From: Elysia marginata
Lineage: Eukaryota > Mollusca > Gastropoda > Plakobranchidae
Assembly: GCA_019649035.1 (NCBI GenBank)
Contig: BMAT01009590.1
Span: 1-26,546 of the forward strand
Length of the DNA: 26,546 bases
Direction of reading: 5' to 3'
Each line of letters opens with the position of its first letter. Within the stretch, counting starts at the first letter, position 1. The notes under the pieces are model-generated. The model was not told where the DNA came from. It did no database searches and saw only the letters and a list, made by a program, of their open reading frames with translations. Position numbers and translations under genes: made by a program. Below are positions 12,501 through 24,500 of the stretch, piece by piece.

Positions 12501-15500
12501 TATTGTCATAAGTGCTCTGAAAAACGCCAAAAACTGCTGTATAGATAGATGTATATATATATATTATCTATGCATTTATTACATTATTACCTGTTACACC
12601 TACAGAAAGACCATAGACAATGAAAAATGACTCTTGTGTATTTTGAATTTTTTCAGACAAAATGTCTCGCTTACCCACCAGTAGTAAGCGTGGGGTGAAC
12701 AGCCACCAAAGTGACAGTCAGACCGCTGCACCCAAAAAGCTTCAGCTCAGTGATGCGCAAATGCTTGGCCGAGGCTCCTCTAGAGACAGGCTGGACAGCA
12801 GTACGCCAGGATTGGGATCAAGTCACCAAACCTCCATTCTTCAATATATGCGCACCAGTTCCAGGTAGCATGTTTACTATCTCTACAGTTCCATTTTTGC
12901 GAACGTGATACCATGTAATATCTATATAACCGTTACAAAAGAAGACCTTGGGGTGTTAAACTAATGTAGCACTGTGTTATTTGCAAAGCAAGGTGTGTCA
13001 GCTTGTAGTAAGATCAAAAGTATTGTATGTCTGGCCCTGCTTTATTTTACTCAATAGCTGTGATTTAATATAGTGACTCATATGGAATAGTAGACAAGTG
13101 CAGTAGTTATTGTTATTTTTTATTGTACAAGAATTAATTAAGAAACTTTAAGTTTATAAATAATTTCTTGCACAGGCACATGTCAATGCATATCAAGGGG
13201 GAAATAGAAGATAAATGACAAAAAAGATTTATTATGAAAATTATTTATTTATTTAATCATATCTTGCACAGGCACTTGTCAAGTGTCTATTAAAGGGAAA
13301 TAGAATGTATAAATTTAAGCTCACAATCATGTATTTATTTAATTTTGTACTATGACCCTTACTGCATTCTGAATTAAAAATGCTCTATGGAATAAGTTTG
13401 TTCACCTTTATCACAATTATGCATATTTCTAAACTTTTAGTGCGGAAGATATGCGTGGTTTTCGCAGAGTGTTCAACAATGTGTTTCAACCTGCTGCCTG
13501 TACCTCCACTCCAATTCCTCTCGCACCACCTCGGAGGCCGCAGCCCCCAAATCCTATCAGATCGAGGTCACCGTCACCACCTCCACCACCTATTGTGACT
13601 CCATTGCTGGAGATGGGCTTTGGGCTCCAGCACATCAAACAAGCTTTGGCTGCTACTGGTAATGATCTGGAGATGTAGGAAACTTAACTTTTAGATATGC
13701 ATATTTTCTTGCTCCCTACCAATTATTCATTTATGCGTCTCTTTTTTGGTCTTTCAGAGAAAACTTATTGCAGCATTAAGAGAGACTCAAGAAACTGTTG
13801 TCCATCAGAAAATTATTCAGTCAAAATATATTCTTTGTTCTTATTGTATCTGTATTGTATATATTATGTGTCTCAACAACACCAATTATTTTTGATATAC
13901 CACATTGTACTGCAAATTGACTTGATAAATATCATACCTTATATCTCAAACATACATAATTATTTAGTTATAGAAATGTAAAATAATAAAAATTAGAAGT
14001 CAAATGTAGAAATTAAAAGCGCTTGACATGGTTGACTTCTGGAAATGTTTGAATGATAAAGCAGTAATAAGTCTTTCTTGTTTCAATGGGTTATTGTATG
14101 TTTAATACATATCTTCGAGTGTATGACGACATGTCAGCAAATGCCACAGTTTTGATATTAATACTAGATCCAACCTAAACATTATTTACAATATAATGGA
14201 TTTTTTAAGGTTTATTTTCAAACTTTTAAAGTCTTGGTTAGCTGCTTATGTGATAAGAATATCAGGGCCCATTTAAACTTTCATTTAGATTTTCAACATA
14301 AATATTTTTTTCAAAGCTTTGACTGTTTTTATAGTTATTTCCACTTTGCTTTTTTCAGGAGTCACTGGCCGTGAGGTGTCTCCACGATCCACTCATCTTT
14401 TGGCCACTTGGATGCTAGAGCACCCCCGAGAACCTGAGCAAGCCGCTGCTGTAGACACAGAACCTGTAGACTTAGCCCCCTCCCTGAGACATGCTTTGCC
14501 GGCTTTTAATATTAATGCAGATGAAGAAACAATGCCACCACTGTATCTCGAAAGGTATGTATTTCTGCTGTTCATGATATTCAGGTGTCAAAGTGATAGC
14601 GTTTAAACTATTGGCTAAATTTGACCAATTGAATTTAATAAGAGTCAATATTTTGATCCTATATCTATGTTCTTGATATTCAAGTCTCAAAAGGCAGAGT
14701 TCAGTGTTAGAGAGTAGCCAATTGTTTTTTTGTCTTGGAGGATTTTTTTAAGATATATTGAGAACTATGTTTCTGTATCAACTGGCTGTTTTCAAGTGTA
14801 CAACTTGTCTTTGAGAAGATATTTTTTGTTAGTATTAAACAGAATTTACTGTAGGCTCAACCCTCTTCCCACCACAAGGACTATTTATTTTAGCACTGCT
14901 GATGACCAAAATCACAGTAATCAAATAATCATAGTTTGTGAAATGCCTCGATTATAGTTAACTCAACCCCCCCTAGGCCCACCCAGCCCAGTTAAAGCCC
15001 TGTCCCTAATAAAAGGGAGGTAAATCATCCATATCGAACGCAGCTAGATCTAGAATCTAGGTCTAGAAATCTGTGCAAAATTGTACTGAAAAAATGTCAA
15101 CTTCAACTGATCCTCTTGTGAAATGAAAATACCTAAATAACACTTAAAATCTACTTCAAAAGAAGAAGAGAAGGTAAAACCGTCGATATCGGGCGCAGGA
15201 AGATCTAGACCTAGAATCTAGGTCTAGAAATGTGTGCAAAATCGTACTGAAAAAGGGTCAACTTCAACGCACCCGCTTTGGCTTGTTTGTCGACCAAAAG
15301 TGAAATAAAAATATCCTAAATAACGCTTAAGATCTTCTCTAAAAGAAGAAGAAGTTTACACAAGATTTCAGGTGAGATTTCCGGGGTTACTAAGCTAACA
15401 AAAGTACACATCGAAAGCAATAGCGATTGGGCGATGATGGGCGATATAGGTACACAATAGTGTGGCCCAATCGGGCGGCGGCGGGCGCTATAGGTGGGGT

Positions 15501-18500
15501 TGGGTTAAATTTCAAGCACACTTTAAAAATGTCTCTCTCTTTTGCACCAGGGAAATGAGGGAGATGGCGATTGAGGCTCTGTCTGAGCGCCTGGATGGCC
15601 TTATGCTCAGTGAAGACTCTGATGATGAGACAGAGGACTATGATGAGCTCCCAAGGCCAAGCCTGTCCAGGCGACCCAGACGTCTAACTCGGGGCAGACA
15701 TGTTGATATTCGCAGTTTCCTAACTGCTGGTCAGTTACTGTACACAAGCTGCTTGTAATGAGATATCTTAGATTTACTTGTTATTCAATTTGTCCATTGT
15801 TAAGCATGGACTAAATTAGTTGTATAACTATTGGATCAATAATAGGCCGGAGTAGAAGACCATATGTCTCATGACAAGGGCAAATGAGTTAAATGTCAGA
15901 AACTTTAAATTAAGAAATTTTCTTTTGAAAATATTATAGTAGATTTCTTCTTCTTTTTCTATAAATTTTAAATGAAAAGTTCTTATATCTTTTTACAAAG
16001 TTGTGTTCATTTCATGCACTTTTCTAGGTTTGAAAGGTCAGAAAAAATTCTTTGTTGAAAATATCAATGCCTTGCTTGCAATGTGAAAATTGTGACATCC
16101 CTTTTCATTTGTGCTGGATGCTAGACATATTGTTACCTCTCAGTTATAAAAATTATAAAAATGGTTGAGATATAATTTGCCCCTTAGATTTGAACATTTT
16201 TTAGAAAGCCAGTCATAACTTTAAAATGTAAAAAAAAAAAGTTATTTTATTTTTTAAAAGAAATCTTAACCATATTTGTGTATCCAACATTTTATTTTAA
16301 TGACTTTTGTTTTATGATATCTGTCAACAGCTGCCCGTGACCGAAGGAGCAACCGCCCTGAGAGAAGGCAAGAAGTTGGAGAGGCACGGCCCATGTTTGA
16401 CATTTATGATGATTTTGACCTGTCTGATGATTTGGCCCCCGAAGATCTGTTTGACTCTGAAACTCTGGACTCTACAAGTCACATTGTCAAGTGCTTGTCT
16501 GTTTTTGTAAGTGTTGAGATCATTCATCCTTACTTGGTCTTTTTTCTTAAAATATGGCGAACAGCACAAATCATAAATTAGATTTTTTTAAATCCCCAAT
16601 TTAATTTTACGAAATAGCTGAATATGGCCTTTTTTATCTTACGATAGAAAATTTTTGCTCTATAAAATGTCTTGCGTCCAGGATAAATAAGTTGGATGTC
16701 GCAAATTTTGACCTGCAAAGGGGGTGCTGTTTTGAACAGGAGTACTTTTGTAAGCTTCCTAATGTCAGAAGTTCATAAAATTAAGGATATTTTTTTAGAA
16801 CGATTTTGAAATTGTTTTTTTTTTTTATATAGAAAAAAAAAGAAAAACTAGACCTTAAAATGGCATTTTTTTTTCAAAGTAAGAATTTCCGACTTCCATC
16901 TCACTTGCCCTGGGTGCGAGAGACAAATGTAGATATTTTAGTTTTAAATAATTGGCTTTATTATTTATCCATTTCCAGGAGCAGCGCTGTAGGCAAGACC
17001 AAGGAAATGTTGTTAAGTGTGAGCTTTGCAACTTGGAAGTCAGAGACTTTAACCACCACATGAGGACAATACACCCTGGATGTGGAAGTATGGAATTATT
17101 TTATCGCAGTTTTTTTTCTTGTTATGAATTCCATCCCAGTTCAGCATTTTTTTTCTTTTTTTAGAAACACTTACTTTGAAGAGAGATCGCTTAAATAATA
17201 TTCATCTTTGATGTAAAAAGTATTAATTTATAACACATATTTTTATATTATCTTATTAGAACCTAGTGAAGTGGTTAAGTTTTAGACACATTCAAAGGCA
17301 ACTAACTGGTCGCCAGTTGATCACATTTGTCAAAAGGTGGCGTCAAAGATGCAATTGGTCTTAATAACCACAGATTGAATTAGAAATATTGAGTAAATGT
17401 AAAGAGAGAAATGTCTCTGTATTAACGTTAAAGGATAATCTTTAATCAAATGCCATCAAATTTTCAAGTAAAATGGGTACAGGTCTGGTTTACAAGTGAT
17501 CACTTGTCCATCATGACTGCAATGGTTTTTTATCTTTATTAGTTGCCTTGGGCAGATTCGATTGTAGTAACTGTTTTAAAGATCAAGTTTCATGCTTACA
17601 TGTACCTTGAAATTTAGACTTTTTAAAGATTCAAATGTCAAAATGAAACAAAACAGAAAAAAAAAAGAATGATTTAATCTGCACAGGCAGCAGTCGAGGA
17701 TTTGGTTACCGCAGTCTTGGACTGTATGATGGTGGCTGGTTTGATGGAGCTTGTGGCACAGGGAACCCATTCTACCTGATGTGCCAGTCTTGCCGAGAAA
17801 CTCATTTACAGGTTGGTGTACAAATTGAAACAATACTTTAAATGTTTGCTTGAGCATGTGACAGTTAGCCAAGAGAAGGGAAGTGACTTACTCCATAGTA
17901 CAACAGTATTTTAGCAAGACTTGATGCACCCAATTCTGTTTTTAAACATAGGCTTGCCTGTTCCTTTACATGTTTTTAACCCAGTCTTTAAATAGCTGAC
18001 ATTTGGATAAATTGTCGTCAAAGAGTCTTATCTTACAAAGAACATAGAGATGTCTGAGGCCATGGTAACGTGAAAAGAATTAAAAACTCTAAATGATAGT
18101 GTGGAAATAAGTGCAAATTGAAACAAATTTGAAATATTTGCATGAGCATAACATGTCAATTAACCAATTAACCAAGAGAAGGGAGTGATTACTTATAGAC
18201 CTATATATAATGCAATGGTATTTTAGCAAGATTTGATGCTCCTTACTGTTTTTTAACATAGGCCATACCTTTTGGGCAATCCTTTTGTAAAAAGCATGAT
18301 GTAAATAAATGTAAGACATAACATTAGTTGCTGACTCAACTCAGTATTATACAGGCAAATAAAGCCCTATATCCAGCGTTTTATTTTGAGTTATTAAATT
18401 CCTCTATACATTTTTATTGTCCTTTTTCAAAGTTGAACAGAGATCAGCGCCTGGCAAGATCCAGCGCAGCTGAGTCTGGAGCCCATGCTTCAAGTGCAGA

Positions 18501-21500
18501 AAAGTCGTCACTGATGTCGCTACCCCTGGCATGTGGTGTGGCCGCCCCAGATTTGCTAGGGGCAACACAGGGTAAACAGGAGGGTCAGTTTGTGGCATAT
18601 GTTGTAACCAACCCATTTTTGAAAAAAGACCACATATCTACTCACACCCACATCCACACACATACAAAAGGATTGTTTTGTTGTTGAGAACGTTTAGCTT
18701 TTATTGTACTTTTATCAGTGTAAAACAAAACACAGAAATACTCGGATTTTCTTTAAAATGTCATTTCACTCAATATTACCATGAATTCTAAAAAATATAA
18801 ATACACTTTTTCTTCAATTTTCTGTTTGTACTCCAAGCTGAAGTCTTTAAAAGTTGAGGGATCTAATGCTGTCAACAGTTAGACTAGGCGAAACAAAATG
18901 CTATCATTACCTAGGTCAGATTTGAAAAGCAGATCAACGTAATATTTGGTTTAGATCACACACAAATTGATTCTCTCCAACCCTCAGTCTTGTAAGGAAA
19001 TAAAATTGTGTTTCCACTAGTGATTATGATTACTGTTATAAATCTTGGTCTCTCACTCTCTCTCTTTCTCTCTGTCTCTGTCTCTCTTTATTTTTTCTTC
19101 ATCTTCTTTTATTTTAAATAATTCAATTAATATCATACTGAACAAATTGGGAATGAGATTAGAGCGCACATTATCATTTCTGTTGGCAAATTCCCTCTTT
19201 GATGTCAATTGCTTGCAGGCAAGAACAATAATTTTGTGCTCTATTATCATTCCCAATATAATGATTTTATAACTTCTGATGTAACAATTCTTAGCTGTTA
19301 TGTACTCAACAGAGGACGTATCTCTGACACTGACCGATCAGCCATCAATTTCACAAATAGACCACCAAAACTTCTTGCCACGACTTGGCCTCTCAGAAAG
19401 CAGACCCATCCCAGAGCCTGTCCGTTTTACAGAGTTTGACCCCCTAGGCTCCGGAAATATTCTTGTCACCTCAGCAAGTGAAAATACACCAGGGCGCTCA
19501 GCAGCACTGTCAGGTTTGTTGTCTGTGTAGATTTAACGTTCTTTCATTTTTAATAAATTTTATGCTCCCAACAATAAAAGAAAAATGAGTTAAAAATGAT
19601 TTTGAATTTTATGTTTATAGTAATTGCTATTAATTTTGAGTCTGGTTGAGCCTTTCCAAAGCACAAATTTAGAGCTAGGTTTTTTTTTCTCCATTTTCAG
19701 GCTCCATCTCCTCTCTTGGTAGCCGATCAAATCCAGACTTGTCCTGTTTCCGTAAGTGAAGTCATTTTTATATTATCTTTTTAACTACATTTAAAAAAAA
19801 ATGCTAAGTGATTTAAATTAACCTTGTCTCCAATTTCAAAGACGCTGAAAAATTTCAAAGTTACTTAAAATTTAACCTCATTCTTCACAAAAACAATTTC
19901 ATTCAAAGATACTTGCTCTTGGAATGACAAGGTTTTTTTTCCACAGATCTGCATACAAATGAAAATTTTGAGTGTGGTCAAAAACGATCTAAAACAAATC
20001 AATTTGCCTCAATTTTGAACATAACATGAAAAAACTGCTGTAGACTAGCATGATGTGTGTAACTCATCTTGCAAAAAAATGAACTTATAACCTTGTCATT
20101 CTCATGATGTGAATGAAAAACATAGGTTGTCCTTGTATGAGTTGCCTAATACAAATCCTTTATACAGAGAACAGTTTTCTGTCATAGCTCCTAAGGTCTG
20201 GAATGTTTTATCAGAAAAAAAAAAAAAAACTAAGAGAAGTGACACCATTGAATCTTGCAAGCAAAATTTGAAAAACCGAATTTTTAAAGAGTATTTTCCC
20301 TGTGATTTTTAACACATTGGCATTAGCTTTTTTTTGCTTTTCAATGTAACTGTAAGATTTCTAAAGACAAGGCTATTAAAATAGTTTGTATACATTTGTG
20401 TAATAAAACACTTCATTTTTGTTTTAGGTTACACTCTTATACATCGGTTTTAATTATGACTAATTATTCTCCTATGTATCAGCACCAGCGAGCACTGTTT
20501 TACTAGATTTTATGCGTTGTGTAAGTAAATTATTGTAAAAACAAGAAATTCTTAATTGTTCTCTGATAAACACATTGCTTGTAATCTTCTGTGTGAAGCA
20601 GCTTCCATGTCAAGCATGTACTTAATGGGAGTCACCTCGGGAGCTATGCCCAAGAATGCCAGGTGTGAAGTCAAGCAGAAAAGTCTAGGAGAACAGGCCT
20701 CAAATCTTGTGAAGATGACAGACAAAGTCAGTTTGAACACACTGTTGTCTCCCAGCAAGTTTTTTTTTGAAATTTTGAGTTTGAAAAAAAAAGTGATTTT
20801 AAAGTAGGTTACATTTTTTTTTCTTTTGTTTTATTTACTAGTTAAAATTTAAAAAAAATTTTCAATGTTGTAATATTAAACTTTGATATTTACAAAAGAA
20901 AATTTTTAAGCATTGAGAAGCTCAGAAAAATGCTTTGCTGAAAGCATCAGGATTTTTTCTGACTTGAAAAATTTTGAACACTGACTCAATTTGTGCTGAT
21001 GTACATCTCGGAACCTGTGCAGATGAGTTGAATGTTGGAAATATTAAATTTAAAAATAGGCCTTTAACAATGGAATTTTTTTCCCTCTATTTTTATACAA
21101 TTAAGATAAAAAAGAGATACCTTTCCACAAAATCTTGATAAATTAATGTAATATTTAAAGCCTGAAAACTCAGAAAAATGCTTTGCTCAAAGTATCAATA
21201 CTTTGTAATTTTGAAAATTGCCACATCCAGCTCATTTGCACTGGATGTGAGACATGTGTTATAAAAAATGTTAAATTTGTGTGTGTGTGTGTGTGTGGGT
21301 AATATGATGTAGCAAGCTTTTATAAAGCTTAAATTACTTATAAACACATTGTGAAGTTAATGCAGATGTTCTTGAATTTGGATAATATTTGGTGGGAAAT
21401 TTAGTGTTTTGAATAAGCTAATGGTAACTTTTGAGATGAACTCTTTAATTAAGTAAATTTTGGTTTGCCTTTGGTGTAACTGCTTTACCAATCAATCTGT

Positions 21501-24500
21501 CTGCTATTTAAAAATAAGAATATGTGGCAGGCGTAAGAAAAAAATGTTGGAATACTTCTTCAAACTTTGTAATTTTCTATACTAAATGTTGAAGCGGTCA
21601 ACTGACACAATAAACTCATTTCTAAAATACCCGTAGGGTAAATTTTAATTAAGACATTATGTGTTAAGTTTTAGAGAATACAAAGCAAATTGAAGTTTTG
21701 AAAGTACTAGATACCTTGGGGCAAAGGAATAGTCTGAATGGAAGAACGGGAGTACAAAATTGTTTGTTAAGGTTCAAAGTTTTTAAGCACTATAAAAAAG
21801 CTGCCTTTTTCTAAGTTGTAAGATCGAATAAAAAAAAAAAATCATATTATGTAACTACTATGCCCACAGGTTCTGGCTCTGAGAAGTTCAGTGAGTGCTG
21901 CCCAAACTCTGATAGCCCGCTCAGTCAGCATGAGAATTCTGTCCTTTTTGGCTCAGAGGTTTGTACTAGAAACATTTCAGAAGAGGTTCCAATTTATTTT
22001 TCATATTGTCTAAAAATCATTTGATGAAGTAGAAAATAAAAAGTTAACTCAATGAAGACTTGCCTGGCACAGATGTCCAGCAGATTTATGTACTTCACAG
22101 ACACACAAGACAGTGATGTATTTTGATTGATAAGACTTATTTCTCTTATTGCACATGTTGTACCTATTCGGCAACAAAAATCTTTCCAAAATTACTGATT
22201 ACATGTCTTTAGTGCCACTTACAAGCTCAATAAGTTATCAGACAGGAGTATGTGAGCTGCCAGACCTACCATATATGGAGCTTAAATACTAAATTTTAAT
22301 TTCATTCAAAGGTTTGTAGATCAAGCAAAAAAAAAGAGAACATTCTTTCTTTCCTTTTTCTTTTGTTGTTGTGAAGTTAAAGTCATAGGTTTAAAGTTTG
22401 GTTTGAGTTACGCTGTGTCAATCAGACTAGAGTATTTTTCTCATACCAGGTTTTTTTGCTATCGCTAGTTTCAGTGCTGAATTTCATACCCTTTTTTTTG
22501 TGATATCCTCCTGCAGTGGCCAGGCCTGCAGCCTCTCTGCCGCCTTGGGGCAAATAGGTCTGGCAGACATCATGCAAATAGTGAAGCTCATGTCATTGTG
22601 TGCTGCGGGGAAGATGGAACTGCTGTGCAAGGCTACCTCTGGCAGTGATGAGTCCTCCAAACACCTGCGGCACCTCACGGCCGCCATCGGAGCTCTCATA
22701 GAGGACCATCCTGCTGCCCTCAGACAGCTAATTCAACTTTGCACACAGGTGCTCTTTAGACTTGCACTATCCATTAGTGAAGTTGTATGTGGTCTAAAAT
22801 CTTTTTGTGCACCAAAACTGCTTAAATTTCTTTGCCAGTATGTTCATATGTTTCTTTTTGGTTTTTTTTTTTTGTGTTCTTCAACCCCCAGAGGAGCAAA
22901 GGCTCTCTCGCTATTAACACAGGATTTTCTGTCTAATACTTTTTCTTGAGTTGGCAATTGTCTTACTGTTACATTATTCACCCTAAGTAATTATTTTAAG
23001 TTACCAGAAAGTAATAATTTATCAACTAAAAAAAAAGCAATAAGCTTTGGATTCCATTCAATGCAAAAATCCAAAGCAAATGTGGAGAAATATAACTTTG
23101 GTAAATGATAATTCAAGTCTATGGGTCTTCTCTTCAAAACTAAAACTTAACTTGACATGAAAAATGTTTTGGGAAATAAACATTTTTCATTTGGTGTGTC
23201 ATTCAAGATAACCATGCTTGTATTAAAAAGAGTTTCTTAAAGAAATGGAAATGTGTTTTTGTTTTGAGTCAAAAATCAGTGATCCCTTTGCCTCTTTTAA
23301 ATTCTAAAGACTTTTTCTTTACATCTCTCAGATCTTCAGCTTGTATTGACAAGACAAGGGTATTTACTTGACAGCTTTTAAATATATGTCTTCTAGAACA
23401 ATCAGAATTATCAGGTTGATATATTTGCCTCTATATCCTGTCTCTCTATAAAAACTATCAAAACAAAGACCCCCCCCCCCTCAAAAAAAAAAAAGAAAAG
23501 AAAAAAAGGAGCTGATTTTGGTTGATGCTCTCGGTGTTTAAGAAATGTGAAAAATGTTCTTTTTATATCACGAAAAATTTTCTTTTTCTATCCCAATATC
23601 TACCTAATAACAAAATGTTAAATATTTTTTCAGGAGTTGATGATGGCTTCAATGGGTCTGAGCACTAGCAATCTTGATGAGCACAGTAGCCACCGTCAGA
23701 CTCCTCCCTCCACCACTCAAAGAAACAATACTGGAGACTCCACAGCCTTTGCTGTCACTCAGGCCTTAGTGTCGCTACTGGCACAGAGAGGCTGGAACTA
23801 CAAACTGCTACAGGCCCAGCTCTCAGCTGAAAAAGGTCAGCAAAAAGTCAAGTAGTGGAGGCAGTCACCAACCACTGTCAAATCCAAGCCACTATCCATT
23901 TTTGATTGCTCTCACCCTTTTGCTGTTTTTTTTCGTTGGAAGACAAGTTATATTCAAAGGGCCCTGTGTCATTAAAAATTTTACCCATTTTTTAACATTT
24001 TCATATTTCTGTAATGTAATTAAAAAAAAAAATTACCTTAATTTCTGATGTTTGTACCATTACAATAAATTTCTTTGTCTCTAACAGGCATACAGCTTTT
24101 TTTTTAAAGATAATGTTTTTTTTAACGCAAATATTCATACATTGTCACCCACAGCACCAGAATCTCCCACAGGTGAGCTGAGCAAATGTACTCACCTCCA
24201 GATGATCAATGCTCTGTCTGCTTGTGTGCTGTCTGCTCGAATGGCTCCGCATCATCGCCAGTGGTCAGCTAAACAGCTGGTCAAAGTGAGCACTTGTTTT
24301 TACTAGGAACGCCCTTGTCTAGCTAAAATTAGAATGCTGGCTTTAAAGTAAACTTTTGAAACTCAGCATCCAAATCAAATTTCCTGAACCCATCACCCAC
24401 CCCTGCTTTTACTTTCTAAAACTGCTATCAGGTTTTTTTTTATAATGCGTTAAATGGCCAAGTTACTTGGTTGAGATGCTTATTGCAACTGAGAGAAATG

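Larger units (their letters stand above)
14555..15550 (+). other. Intron 18
   Basis: A 996-base intron. The first 400 bases are ordinary AT-rich sequence. From about 14965 the composition changes to a CpG-richer segment with a direct duplication (15035-15360), a near-perfect palindrome (15204-15228) and a GC-rich short repeat (15425-15495), annotated separately. Confidence 0.7.
18572..19294 (+). other. Intron 23
   Basis: About 723 bases. It contains a CT-rich simple repeat (19048-19090) and a ~110-bp inverted repeat (19147-19256). A short ACACAC-like tract lies at 18638-18664. Confidence 0.65.
20727..21869 (+). other. Intron 26
   Basis: A 1,143-base intron with a partial (about 20915-21003) and a full (21001-21255) copy of the ~255-bp inverted-repeat family, followed by a (GT)n microsatellite (21279-21297). 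The remainder to the acceptor is AT-rich with nothing recognised. Confidence 0.7.

Noticed and set aside
12662-12664. ATG as an alternative start in exon 16
   Set aside because: Upstream exon and acceptor fit in phase; there is no promoter evidence.
13697-13981. 94-codon open frame in intron 17
   Set aside because: Hydrophobic low-complexity translation in AT-rich intron; including it would disrupt the UBA domain, which joins exons 17 and 18 directly.
20727-20807. Extension of exon 26 along its open frame
   Set aside because: Only the donor at 20727 gives phase 0 to match exon 27; the extension ends in poly-F/poly-K low complexity.
22749-22949. Extension of exon 28 along its open frame
   Set aside because: Loses helical character right after a good GTGCTC donor, and phase 0 there matches exon 29.
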